A stretch of 64,000 nucleotides of DNA, from positions 36,419,629 through 36,483,628 of the forward strand of contig OW387147.1 in NCBI GenBank assembly GCA_936440205.1, in the 5' to 3' direction. The stretch is from Lepidonotus clava (Eukaryota; Annelida; Polychaeta; Phyllodocida; Polynoidae). Under the pieces are notes generated by a model. It worked only from the letters and a program-made list of their open reading frames with translations. It ran no database searches and had not been told where the DNA came from. Below, one piece after another: positions 36,701-43,973 of the stretch; within the stretch, counting starts at the first letter, position 1; each line of letters opens with the position of its first letter. The position numbers were made by a program, and so were the translations under genes.

Positions 36701-39700
36701 TAGAACTGTCACTTTAATTAAATTTATTAAACACGTATACATCAGGATCTTTTACCACGTATCCAGAAACTAAGATATACAATATACATAGTTTCAAGGC
36801 ATTTAGAATGCGTTACCAAAAAATGTAGCACTATGTTTCAGAAAGAGGAATGCTGCTTGGAGGGATTTGCACTGGCATTAGTATTGTAGTAAGCATTATA
36901 AATTTCTCCGAAAATGTCACGTGGATCATCTATTTTCTCTCAGCTAACTTTCCTGCCAAACGTGGATGCTAAGAACGACCGGAGGGCACGTCAGAAATGA
37001 TGCATATAAGAGGGCTGAACGTTCATCATGTAACTTCGACACGTTCACCTTTATCATTTATAATCCAAATGTCAGACAGAAGAAAAAATGCCAAACTGAG
37101 GAACTTAACGCACTATTTTGATGGAAAAGACAACGTTAGATATAAGATGTTTAATGGCCAGACGAAAACCTTTTATGTTGGATCTTGATGGAAAGCCTTG
37201 AATGTCATATTCAATCAAAAGGAACTTGATATTAAAGGACAGACAACACCTCCCCACGACCTCAGGCGAAGATGTCTGCGTCATTTGAGACTTTAATGGA
37301 ACCAGAGGCAATAAGTGCCCAAACTAAACCAATATTTGCGGACTTAAACAATACCACACATAATCATATAGTCGCTTTATATTAGGCCAGGCTATGGGGA
37401 AACTAGCTAGAATATCAACCTGATGTTATAATTTTACACTTTTTTATTTATTAAATTTATTTTGTCTTCAAACATAATCAGACTAATGGACTGAATATTA
37501 TAAGTTATATATTATATGTTAATCGGGCTTTTCGTACTCTCTGCAGTCCGGTTTGTAGTACCAAACAAGACCAGTACTGACGGAAAACACACATTCTTGC
37601 ACAATTATTTCACATACAACAACGCTGTCAAGATTGTATTAGCTAGGACTCTGGAGGATCTCAACTCTAACATCTTTTTAATACAGACAGCAGATCCAAT
37701 ATCATCTTACAGTGCACTTGCACCAGTTCTCTTGACTTCAAACAAAAATCGTGGATTCATTTTCCCTTTATGCAATTAAACCTCGGCTTATGAATCCGAT
37801 ATGATGAGTCTGGTTCTACAAAAGCACGTTCGCAAAGTAATTTGATGCAAATTGGTTCCACTTCTCATTAAAGAACAGGGAGACTAGCACTCGTCTGGCT
37901 TCAGAATGCTTATCCCATATTAGAACAAATAGTCCAGGAGCCAAATCCTGAAATCAGTCAAAATAAGGATTTACCCATGATTTTCTTGATTTTTTATATC
38001 TTATAGCATCCTAGGGACCATGAATCAAGACGGTTCCAAAGAATTTAGGTATGCAAACACTGTCTAATTACGTGATTTGTGCTTAATTAGCAAAATTTGA
38101 AAAACGCGTTATTTCTAGATTTCTCAGGAACTATGTAAGATATAATAATATGCTATATGTCATCTGAAAGGTAATTTTTTTCCTGATTTTTTGTTATATT
38201 GTTTATTATTGTCATTAATCATGGCAATGAGTAATTAAAGAAAAACTGTTGTTTCAGTCATAATCATTAGAACTTAAGAATTCAAGATCAAACTTTGGAA
38301 TTGATAAACCAAGTGCTAGGTATACTTAAAGAGGATCTTTAGGCAGTTTTTAAAGAAGATTGCATCTGATTTCATTGGAAATGTAAGGTAATAATCATTT
38401 TTTGCCGATTAAATTCTAACCGACTACGGGCTCATTTTGCACTTATATTTCAAAATGAGAGATGGTATCATGAAAATAATACAATATATCCTAAAGAGAT
38501 GGGAAAATGATAATCACTGTCTCCCTAAGCTGGTATTTCAGTGCTTTCTGAGCCATTTAGTCCATTGTATACAACCCTGGAGCTGTAAAATAAGTATACA
38601 TTAGCTAGAAATATGTGTCCATGTAATTTGCAGACAAGCTCATCTTTTTTGCCTGATCGAACTAGTATAGTCATTTATTTATTTACTCAAAAGGGTATGG
38701 ATGGCTCCTTATATTGCCAAAGATTCACACATCAATTGATATAATAATATGCAGCAAACTTCTATTTACATACCCCTGTACCCACTCATCTTTAAAACCA
38801 TGTTCCTATAGGGAGACTGGGAGTTCTAGGCTGTAATACTCTTTTAAATCCCCCCCATTGCTGGCCCCAATGTCTAATGTTTACCTCACCCCTGGCAACA
38901 GATAAGGCCTGGACAGACAGAGGAATGATAAAGATGGCAGACTAGGGTTCTTATCTCCCTGTTGTGTGAGTTAACCCATTGGTAAGACACTGTGCTTACA
39001 ACCTAATAAAGGATCCCTCAGAGGGTGGAGCAGGCTTAAAATTTGGCTTCTTATAACTGTCTTATTATTCAATTTTATCACATAATTCCAAAAGGAGCTT
39101 GGGGTTCATCACTGTAGCTGGAGAGAAATGATAAAGTTAACTGTTTAGACAATGTTGCCTTACAGCAGTAAAATGAAGGTAATGGATCTTCAGAAGCTTA
39201 TCAGTGGTGGAGAGGTCTAGCCTTTCTCCTGAATGACCTGAACTAGGGGATAAGGACATGCATGCATGCAGCCTCCTATGGTACAATCACTACAGGCCTA
39301 TATATAGTGTGCTGTAAACGGTGGGATTGCTGATCACCTGCTATACTTTTGTTAACATCCTACAACCAATTTACCAAATTAAACTTTGTTATCTTTTTGT
39401 TACTACTTGATGGTTCACAGTTCCAGGCTATATGGGTTCATTGCTCAGTTAGCTTTATACCCTGTTGTATTATGGACTTAGTATTCAGTGTTGTATTATA
39501 AGAACTGTTCATAGACAATATTTATGGTCAGTTATACTTTGATAAGGGAATAATGTTGTTTCTGAGGTTTGAGGAACAAAAAGTTTGAGGTTACAACCAG
39601 AATCACAGCAATTTGTTGCTCTTTTACATTCTCCTAATACTATACTGCATTTGTTATGGCCACACAGCAAGGGTGCTTTGCACATGCTGCTCAATGTGTT

Positions 39701-42700
39701 AATGCTACTAGATACTATTGGGAAACCAGTAATGGCTATACCAAAAGTTTGTAATTTTGAAATAGAAAGATATATCAGGTACTTCTGTATTGTTTCAGGT
39801 TTTGATATTTATTGGAGGTCTTGCCAATGATATTGATATGTATATACACATGCAGAGGTCTCAGTCCCTCTGGTACACTTCCTGATAAAATTGTATATAT
39901 GGCAGAATCTCGGTAGTTGATAAGATGAATCTGAGTGAAGCATGACCAAAGGCTGGTCATAACTTGTATTGGTAATTTGGGAAGATTGGAAGTTTGACTC
40001 TTAGGAAATAAACTGTGACTATGATCATAGTTTGATATCAAATTACTAATACCAGTAACCCATATATATAGAATGAAATATAAGATATCCATTTTGTGTA
40101 TGGTCAAGCCAAGTTACTTATTCATATAAGCACATGGGTCTAGAGTCCTAGAGTGCTATCTAGTAATTTGTTAAAACCAACAATTTGTCACAGGTAGCAC
40201 ACCTCTCAAGTTTACAAGTTTAAAAAATAGCATGCTTGGTATTTTTGCAGTTGGCAAATTGATACAAGGACTCTTTTCTAAATTTAGAACCCTTGATATA
40301 TGACAACATACTTTTGGGATTCATCTACTCTTTAAAGTAATACATAGAGGTTCCTCATGTATACCCTCAGAATTCTGGATTGGGGTTGGGTAATGGGTGA
40401 GTCTGCTATGAGCTATTCTTTTCTTTATGTAAACAAGAAGTAGAGGGAACTATGAAAAATTATCATGGTATTTTGCTCGTCTCGCGTTGCTCAATCCATA
40501 GTTTTATTGTGACACATCTTTCACTGTGATCCAAAATGCTCTCCTAACAGCTACCATATTATATACATGTGCCCAAATGGCTCAGCAAGCACTGAAATAC
40601 CAGCTTAGGGAGACAGTGATTATCATTTTCCCATCCTTTTAGGATATATTGTGTTATTTTCATGATATCATCTCTCCTTTTGAAATATGAGTGCAAAATG
40701 AGCCCGTAGTCGGTTAGAATTTAATCAGCAAAAAATGATTTCTACTTTACATTTCCAATGAAATCAGATACAACCTTCTTTGAAAACTGCCTAAAGATCC
40801 CCTTTAAGTATACCTAGCACTTGGTTTATCAATTCCAAAGTTTGATCTTGAATTCTTAAGTTCTAATGATTATGACTGAAACAACAGTTTTTCTTTAATT
40901 ACTCATTGCTATGATTAATGACAACAACAACAATATACCAAAAAATCAGGAAAAAAATTACCTTTCAGATGACATATAGCATGTTTTTATATCTTACATA
41001 GTTCCTGAGAAATTTAGAAATAACTCGTTTTTCAAATTTTGCTAATTAAGCACAAATTGCGTAATTAGACAGTGTTCGCATACCTAAATTCTTCGGAACC
41101 GTCTTGATTCATGGTCCCTAGGATGCTATTAGATGAAAAAAATCAAGAAAATCCAGGGGGCTCACCGCGGAGGGTAGATCAGGATTTTCAGGTTTGGCTC
41201 CTGGACTAAAATGGCATAATTACACCACGCTCTTTAAAACTGTGAATCATGACAAGAGTCATTCCATCAACGTTGTGCAATTGACAGGGCCTTTCATTTA
41301 AACGATATTTGATTCCCGTCTTCTTGATATTTCTTTTATCTCTTGGACATCACCTTGGCTTAGATGGCTTCAAAATCAAACTTCCTAGGAGTGTCCATTT
41401 TATCTGTGAATCAGATTGTTCACATAACACTATATGGATCTAAGCTGACGTTAACCCTTAAGCCGTTTGCACCCTAGAGTATAATTGTTACGAACCTACT
41501 CACAAGGAAATCCCTCTGAGCAGATCCTTTGTTAGTTATATCTTCAATAACGAGGATGTCCTTATATATCAAAACAGATGTGCATCGTTTCGTACTTGTA
41601 GCAAGGATAGACACAACAGATTAAGAAGCTTCAGAAATCGTTATCAAAAATCATGCTATTCCTAGGTCTAACAAAAGCAGAAGCTAAAACCAGTCTTTCT
41701 GTAATTGGTATGTTTATATAATTATCACCCATGATGCATATTCGTTCAGTTTACAATGATCTAAAATCCAAACCAAAAGTGATGAAGCAATGGCAATATT
41801 GCTGAATGCTGGTGATGCTCACATTAGCCTGCGCTTAACCTTCTTTAACTTGTGCTAAAGGGGCGAGGAATGGTCGAGTGGATAGCAAGTGGGACTTCAG
41901 TGTGGCAGGCCTGGGTTTAATAAGCCCATCACACTACATCAACAATGAGGTTTACCAAACTGCATCTATGCTTATTTCCTGAAGACAGTTGTATAATACA
42001 AAATTAGCCAAAGCAATTCGGTTGACAGATTGCTTCTAAAATGTCTAAAAGTGCAGCCTTATATATATTGGACTTTTTCCCATAGGAACCAATGGTTAAG
42101 CCTGTCAGCCAAATGTCCAACCCTATTTGTCTCCAAAATACCGTGCTTTGATTGGCTGGAACACCTGCAATTCTCTCAACTGATAAGATTTAAAAAATAC
42201 GAGTGTTTATGCAGTACTTGAGGATATAGAAAAATATAATTCTTGCTTATTTCAGTAATCCAAACTCTAGGAGACAAGGATCGCTTACACATTTATTTTG
42301 TCCAACCCTTGTCCAATCCCAGGATATACTCAATGGGGGATGGGCTTTTTCCCAGAGGTTACCATTCGATCACATCTCCTTACCTTTCTTCTCATCCTTT
42401 ATAATCAGTCATCGGTTCTTTGTATAGATCAGAAGATTGTGTTTGTCTTGATATCGCTGAAACATTGCTGAGTGGATCTTAAAATCCAATACAATACCAT
42501 CATCTACACGTCCCTTGTCCGTATGCATCCTGCGTGGTGTTCCTTGGTTTAATATAAACACTATCTCTCTCTTTCTTACTCCAGGTGGTGTTCACTCTTC
42601 ACATGAACCGTCGCTTCACCTTCTACCTGCTGAACATCATCTTACCCTGCGTGCTGCTGTCTATACTCATCCTGATCGTCTTCTGCGTACCGCCCGATGC

Positions 42701-43973
42701 GGGCGAGAAGATCTCCTCAGGGATCTCTGTGCTACTCGCCTTCACCGTGTTCCTGCTCATGTTGGCCGATAATGTTCCAAGAACCTCACTAGATGTGCCG
42801 ATATTAGGTAAGGCCTTGCAGAGAGCTGCCAAGTTTAATGATATCGATATTGCTGTATACCTTAGATGAGCGTTTCGCCTATATGACAAGGGTACAGCAA
42901 TATGAGGATCGGCTTATCAGTGTATATGATATACTATGTTTTATAACGGTGTTGAGAGATAAAATTACTGCACTTAACCTGGATTGATTGGTGTATTCTA
43001 CTAGGTGATGTAAGTCACAATATCGGAAAACGAAATTGAAAATAACAGATTTTTATACACAAATTAATTATTTCGCTGAAAGGTTATTGAAGTCCCTATC
43101 AGACAATATGTAGTGTGCATGGGCTCTTGTAACGTTGCTCATAAAATTTAGATTTGACCAAATTCTCGGATGTCAAAATACCGCTATATTGGAGTACGTT
43201 ATTATGATCACAAATATGTGATAATCTCAATCGTGTTGCCGTCCTTCAATTTCGATTAAATTGCAAGTGACATGAATAACAAGTATTAGTTATATTTACA
43301 ACATTAATACTACTTAAGACACCTGTTTTTCACCTGGATCCCATTCATTTCAGTGATTTATCTTGGAGTAACGATGGGCCTGGGTACGGCGTCGGTGTGT
43401 CTAAGCGTGTTAGTTCTCAACTTCCACCACAAGGGGGCGGGTAGTCGCATGCCGCGCTGGGCCAGAGTGGTCTTCAACCACAACCTGGCCCGCCTCTTTG
43501 GCTTCACCCCGCCCCCATCCCCCGCCCCCTCCGCCCCGCCGCCCCGCCCCGACCGCCGGTCGCCCCGCCCACACCCCTACCGCCTCCGCCCCCACCACCA
43601 CAATAACTTTACCGACGACTCTCTGGGTGGGGGCGCGGACGACGAGATGGTGGAGGTGGTGCGGGGCACCTTTAGGTCGCCCTCTGGTGGTCACAGACAC
43701 AATAAACGCGGGGGTCTTCCCGTGGAGCAGATGCTGCTTAAGGACAACATGCGCTACCACCAGGTGGACTCCGGGGCGCGCCGGGAGGAGGCGGGCGGGC
43801 AGGGGGAGGGGGAGAAGGAGGCGCTGGAGGCGGAGGATATCATCAAGGAATGGCAGCTGCTGGCCAAAGTGCTCGACCGCCTATTCTTCATCATCGTCTT
43901 CATCGTGATCCTGTCGTCGGCGCTCTTCCTGCTGCTCAGCCCCTGGTACGTAGGACCTAAGCGTCCCTTCTAG
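6630..43973 (+). CDS. Nicotinic acetylcholine receptor-like subunit (8 coding exons)
   Basis: Joined exons 6630-6702, 20216-20373, 22455-22499, 29674-29783, 32291-32426, 33723-33902, 42585-42807 and 43354-43973 give 514 residues, a usual length for this family. These proteins assemble as pentamers in the plasma membrane and open a cation pore on ligand binding. Visible parts are a signal peptide (1-24), an extracellular beta-sandwich (about 25-245), Cys loop C162-C176 with 13 residues between, vicinal C226-C227, M1 (about 247-269), M2 (275-296, GEK with E275 at -1' and L285 at 9'), M3 (309-331), a Pro/His/Arg-rich loop (337-472) and M4 (485-504). Sequons lie at N58, N108, N191 and N194. Exons of 45 and 110 nt match the vertebrate nAChR exon 3 and 4 lengths. 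Odd points: loop D Trp is L89, loop A Tyr is I127 and the first loop C Tyr is L224, while loop B W183 and loop C Y232 remain. The vicinal Cys pair is alpha-type, but acetylcholine binding is doubtful. Another cation-selective Cys-loop receptor is the main alternative. Confidence 0.93.
7248..7521. mobile_element. MITE, ~274 bp, TAA target sites
   Basis: AGCCCCATACCCACTA at the left is mirrored by TAGTGGGTATGGGGC at the right, and TAA flanks both ends (7245-7247 and 7521-7523; the last base is shared). The interior is full of GTCGCC/GGCGAC and GATTTT blocks that pair across the centre. TIR style and 3-bp target site fit PIF/Harbinger-type non-autonomous elements. It resembles the copies at 12432, 28813 and 29817 in layout but is longer and GC-richer. 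Confidence 0.7.
10511..10556. repeat. Tight hairpin, 21-bp arms, 4-nt loop
   Basis: TGGAGCCCTGAAGATTTGAT starts an arm at 10511 that pairs with the arm ending GGGCTCCA at 10556, with two mismatched positions and a CCAA loop. The loop is too short for an ordinary microRNA precursor. It is most likely a very small foldback remnant. ATATTTTGATA repeats adjoin it. Confidence 0.65.
12432..12643. mobile_element. MITE, 212 bp, TAA target-site duplication
   Basis: AGACTGTATTCCACT at the left and AGTGGAATACAAGCT at the right are inverted, flanked on both sides by TAA (12429-12431 and 12644-12646). The subterminal ATCGG/CCGAT blocks are the same as in the copies at 28813 and 29817, so this is one PIF/Harbinger-like non-autonomous family. 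There is no coding capacity. Confidence 0.8.
14078..14099. promoter_or_regulatory. 22-bp perfect palindrome with CArG box
   Basis: The palindrome is centred on CCATATATGG (14084-14093), an exact match to the serum response factor site CC(A/T)6GG, extended by ACGG/CCGT on each side. As an SRF site in intron 1 it could act as an enhancer element, but a 10-bp match alone is weak evidence. It may instead be a small foldback remnant. Confidence 0.35.
15429..16224. mobile_element. Foldback DNA transposon (MITE), ~796 bp
   Basis: The terminal inverted repeat AGCTGGTGATCCACGTTGCG is at 15429 and complementary at 16224. Flanking triplets are TGA and TTA, a possible eroded TTA duplication. Subterminal ACCGATTT / AATCGGT motifs are repeated many times at both ends, including four in a row from about 16100 to 16160. 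An internal partial copy of the terminus (ATGATCCACGTTGCGATGA) at about 16072 suggests a nested or rearranged second copy. The middle is very AT-rich and non-coding. Confidence 0.8.
17718..18658. mobile_element. Possible MITE with TCTGTAA/TTACAGA ends
   Basis: AAAGCTGCAAGTCTGTAA at the left is imperfectly inverted as TTACAGACCCGCAATTT at the right. The motif TTACAGA or its complement recurs inside (about 17740, 17818, 17851, 18062). The TIR match is weaker than in the other elements, no target duplication is clear, and the interior is AT-rich with no reading frame. Confidence 0.4.
18725..18767 (+). repeat. (AC)n microsatellite
   Basis: About 21 uninterrupted AC units. Likely polymorphic in length; no other role is visible. 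Confidence 0.97.
19078..19232. mobile_element. MITE copy A, GGGGCCTTCCATT ends (155 bp)
   Basis: GGGGCCTTCCATTTAGTACG at the left is inverted at the right as CATACTTAATGGAAGGCCCC. Inside are two C-runs and ACATTTT/ATGCGCA blocks. The same family occurs at 54337. The 3-bp flanks here are TTA and ATA, so the duplication has one mismatch. Confidence 0.85.
19440..20192 (+). repeat. Diverged direct repeats around the palindrome
   Basis: GGCATACTGTTT begins blocks at about 19440-19520 and 20112-20192. Both continue with a TTACACTGATTTCATGCC / GTAATACTGATGTCATACC stretch and CAAACATA / CAACCATA. They flank an inverted GTGTGATACAAG / CTTGTATCACAC pair (about 19550 and 19612) and the large palindrome at 19884. 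An old local duplication into which foldbacks inserted is the simplest reading. The second block ends just before exon 2. Confidence 0.5.
19884..20040. mobile_element. 157-bp near-perfect palindromic foldback
   Basis: ATAACCAACC at the start pairs with GGTTGGTTAT at the end, and long GC-rich arms (GGGACCCCGATATCAGCCC and its complement) meet at a GGCCCTTCGGGCC tip. If the termini are ACCAACC/GGTTGGT, the flanks read TA on both sides, a Tc1/mariner-type target. Local GC is far above the surrounding intron. The element ends 175 bp upstream of exon 2, so the hairpin would sit close to its splice acceptor in the pre-mRNA. Confidence 0.8.
20216..20373 (+). CDS. Receptor exon 2: N-terminal helix and first strands
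   Basis: It encodes residues 25-77 between a CTCTTCCCCCAG acceptor and a GTCAGT donor. The segment LIADLFRRYDHDARAV is the characteristic N-terminal helix of nicotinic subunits, followed by TVTVNIQFLLLRIQKL, the first beta strand region. Four arginines (31-34) just after the signal peptide are unusual and could be a basic processing site. It is much richer in GC than the flanking intron. Confidence 0.9.
21120..21630 (+). repeat. Degenerate minisatellite, unit roughly 30-35 bp
   Basis: Successive variants of TGCTCCCAAGTCTACC followed by TTATGACC-type sequence recur, most clearly near 21203, 21265, 21560 and 21595. Divergence between units is high, so the array is old. It has no sustained reading frame. 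Confidence 0.5.
21726..21752 (+). ncRNA. Hammerhead-ribozyme-like core, incomplete
   Basis: CTGATGA is followed by a GGCC-TACTTT-GGCC stem-loop and GAAAC, the order of the hammerhead catalytic core (CUGANGA, stem II, GAAA). One extra C lies between CTGATGA and the GGCC stem, and I cannot find the upstream cleavage strand that should pair with ACGTT. AATAAA follows at 21760. Such cores are known from Penelope-like retroelements and short retrozymes, so this may be a truncated end of one. Activity is unlikely in this form. Confidence 0.35.
21845..21895 (+). mobile_element. tRNA-like SINE head (fragment)
   Basis: GAGTTAGCTCAGAGCGGGTAG resembles an RNA polymerase III A box (TAGCTCAG..GGTAG) and is soon followed by GGGTTCTGATCCCC, a B-box-like GGTTCGANTCC. 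The A-B spacing is shorter than in a real tRNA and no acceptor stem closes, so this is a decayed SINE head, not a tRNA gene. The SINE body and tail cannot be delimited. Confidence 0.35.
22455..22499 (+). CDS. Receptor exon 3 (45 nt): loop D region
   Basis: Residues 78-92 are DERSQVLLTTGLVIT, matching the family pattern DE..QVLTTN.WL. Its 45-nt length equals the conserved exon 3 of vertebrate nAChR genes, and both ends are phase 0. The loop D tryptophan that lines the agonist pocket is replaced by Leu (residue 89). Acceptor TTTCTTTCTGCAG and donor GTGAGT are both strong. Confidence 0.9.
22587..27406. mobile_element. 4.8-kb foldback element with tandem-repeat arms
   Basis: AGTCTGGGGTCCGA at 22587 is perfectly inverted at 27406, and the adjoining sequence is inverted for hundreds of bases. 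The left arm is about six tandem units of roughly 353 bp (22590-24900), and the right arm has about three units in opposite orientation (about 26380-27400). Each well-kept unit contains GACAGCAGCCATTTTGTTTG, CTAATATGAAAT-type sequence and AAGGTCAAGGTCATC followed by AAGGTCAAAC. The centre (24900-26380) is AT-rich and encodes nothing I recognise. Flanking triplets ATT and ATA leave the target duplication unresolved. No transposase is visible, so it is non-autonomous and of uncertain superfamily. Confidence 0.8.
22891..23608 (+). promoter_or_regulatory. Repeated AGGTCAAGGTCA direct repeats (DR0)
   Basis: The exact 12-mer AGGTCAAGGTCA lies at 22891, 23244 and 23597, once per 353-bp unit, each with a third AGGTCA about nine bases downstream. 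DR0 AGGTCA is the known site type for the nuclear receptor GCNF (NR6A), and the embedded TCAAGGTCA is the monomer site of ERR/SF-1-type receptors. Degenerate versions continue near 23949 and 24312 and, inverted, near 26395, 26735 and 27085. Binding is inference; the repetition may only reflect unit copying. Confidence 0.4.
28813..29023. mobile_element. MITE, 211 bp, TAA target-site duplication
   Basis: AGCCCGTATTCCACATACCG at the left is exactly inverted at the right, flanked by TAA on both sides (28810-28812 and 29024-29026). Inner GCCGATTTT/AAAATCGGC blocks also pair. It is the best-preserved copy of the family also seen at 12432 and 29817, so it probably inserted most recently. Confidence 0.88.
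29674..29783 (+). CDS. Receptor exon 4 (110 nt): loop A region
   Basis: It encodes residues 93-128 and two bases of codon 129. EWKDERLTWNPASYGN is the hallmark W..Y.L.WNP.DYG stretch, and WLPELAIIN corresponds to loop A (family WxPDxxLYN), with Ile replacing the binding Tyr at residue 127 and Glu replacing Asp at 123. Its 110-nt length matches exon 4 of vertebrate nAChR genes. A sequon lies at N108. Acceptor is TTTTTTTGTAG and donor GTAAGG. Confidence 0.93.
29817..30018. mobile_element. Eroded MITE, ~202 bp, TAA flanks
   Basis: AGGCTGTATCCC at the left, with CACGATTACAAAAATCGCAAGCGG inside, parallels the 12432 copy. The right end CCTGGCT is only weakly inverted, but TAA flanks both sides (29814-29816 and 30019-30021) and the length fits the family. 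It starts 33 bp after the exon 4 donor. Confidence 0.5.
31890..32115 (+). repeat. TGTATG-rich simple-sequence tract
   Basis: Irregular runs of TGTGTATG, TATGTATG and ACATGTATG. The tract is open in more than one frame, giving Cys/Val/Tyr/Met-rich peptides that are artefacts of the repeat. Confidence 0.8.
32291..32426 (+). CDS. Receptor exon 5: loop E and first half of Cys loop
   Basis: Residues 130-174 begin ADDMIQEFEKIRVLISSDG and end CDIDITYFPFDQQ. The ADD matches the family NADG turn, and C162 with FPFDQQ is the Cys-loop signature. The acceptor is ACTGTTTCAG and the donor GTGGGT. Phase 0 at the end joins exon 6, whose second residue is the partner cysteine. Confidence 0.93.
32427..33722 (+). 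other. Intron 5 (1.3 kb)
   Basis: GTGGGT...TTGTACTTCAG, phase 0. Anonymous AT-rich sequence with a GT/GGT-rich patch near 32870-33000; no element recognised. Confidence 0.8.
33723..33902 (+). CDS. Receptor exon 6: end of Cys loop, loops B and C
   Basis: Sixty codons, residues 175-234. ACPIEIGAWAY closes the Cys loop at C176 and carries the loop B Trp (W183, family GSWTY). NLTNLT gives two sequons. LPCCPDIRY is loop C with vicinal C226-C227 and Y232; the usual Tyr two residues before the pair is L224. The exon must end at AAG before GCAAGC, because no GT donor nearby keeps the frame into exon 7. This makes a GC-AG intron, whose donor matches the known AG|GCAAG pattern. Confidence 0.92.
35036..36600. 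repeat. TGACTAA/TTAGTCA-rich block, possible foldback
   Basis: Short GGTTAGTCAT / ATGACTAACC motifs crowd both edges: about five between 35036 and 35200 and about ten between 36200 and 36598, in both orientations. Variants such as TTGACCAACC and two GGTCATGTGACC palindromes lie between about 36450 and 36485. The minisatellite at 35225 sits inside. The layout suggests a non-autonomous element with subterminal repeats, but clean terminal repeats and a target duplication were not found. Confidence 0.45.
35225..35740 (+). repeat. Minisatellite, 20-bp unit (CATCAGGGCCTCCTCCCAGC)
   Basis: About 25 imperfect 20-bp units, alternating CATCAGGG and CTGTCAGGG variants, the central ones best conserved. 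Twenty is not a multiple of three, so the long open frame across it (35223-35717) cycles through three reading phases and is not a protein. Confidence 0.9.
37931..41217. mobile_element. 3.3-kb element with ~645-bp inverted arms
   Basis: AGTCCAGGAGCCAAA at 37931 is inverted at 41217, and the complementarity continues through about 37931-38575 and 40570-41217. It includes TTAATCATGGCAATGAGTAA-like, AACCGACTACGGGCTC and CTCCCTAAGCTGGTATTTCA blocks. The arms differ by small indels. The 2-kb centre has open frames up to 110 codons (39775-40107 on the minus strand) that I cannot assign. Long arms with an empty centre suggest a deletion derivative of a larger DNA element. The superfamily is unclear because no target duplication is convincing. 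Confidence 0.78.
41861..42365 (+). mobile_element. SINE-like dispersed repeat, copy 1
   Basis: The head GCGAGGAATGGTCGAGTGGA has an A-box-like TGGTCGAGTGG, and GGGTTTAATAAGCCC about 50 bp later is B-box-like. The body (GAAGACAGTTGTATAATACA, AAAGCAATTCGGTTGACA, ATCCAAACTCTAGGA, TTGTCCAATCCCAGGATATA) is shared in the same order with the copy at 48040-49490. It ends about 220 bp upstream of exon 7. The anticodon arm and acceptor stem do not form a functional tRNA. Confidence 0.6.
42585..42807 (+). CDS. Receptor exon 7: M1, M2 and M2-M3 loop
   Basis: It encodes residues 235-308. RRFTFYLLNIILPCVLLSIL is M1 with the conserved Pro-Cys. VPPDAGEKISSGISVLLAFT leads into the pore-lining M2: E275 (-1') marks cation selectivity, L285 is the 9' gate and D296 is the 20' ring. 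NVPRTSLDVPIL is the coupling loop to M3. Acceptor TTTCTTACTCCAG and donor GTAAGG are strong. The frame continues past the donor to a stop at 42869, but the conserved M3 is in the next exon. Confidence 0.95.
42808..43353 (+). other. Intron 7 (546 bp)
   Basis: GTAAGG...CATTCATTTCAG, phase 1. AT-rich, with no recognisable element. Confidence 0.9.
43354..43973 (+). CDS. Receptor exon 8: M3, cytoplasmic loop, M4, stop
   Basis: It encodes residues 310-514 and completes the codon for V309. IYLGVTMGLGTASVCLSVLV then LNFHHKG is M3 with the family VLN.HH end. The cytoplasmic loop (337-472) is rich in Pro, Arg and His, then acidic (GEGEKEALEAED). EWQLLAKVLDRLFF starts the amphipathic helix into M4 (485-504). 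In many relatives this loop is split by introns; here M3 through stop is a single exon. GC is very high, which opens long shadow frames on both strands. TAG lies at 43971. Confidence 0.95.

Larger units (their letters stand above)
33903..42584 (+). other. Intron 6 (8.7 kb), GC-AG type
   Basis: The donor is GCAAGC directly after AAG, and the acceptor is TTTCTTACTCCAG, in phase 0. No GT near the exon end preserves the frame. GC donors are a small, known class of major-spliceosome introns and are sometimes tied to alternative splicing. The intron carries the TGACTAA-rich block (35036-36600), the 3.3-kb foldback (37931-41217) and a SINE-like repeat (41861-42365). Confidence 0.85.

Noticed and set aside
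41861-41930. tRNA gene
   Set aside because: A-box and B-box-like stretches are present but there is no acceptor stem or proper anticodon arm; better explained as a SINE head.
42585-42869. Exon 7 reading on past 42807 to a stop at 42869
   Set aside because: A strong GTAAGG donor at 42808 and a clean phase-1 join to M3 in exon 8 show that this is intronic read-through.
43410-43760. 116-codon minus-strand frame and a 136-codon plus frame at 43498-43908
   Set aside because: Both are shadows of the GC-rich receptor exon 8, whose frame carries M3 and M4.
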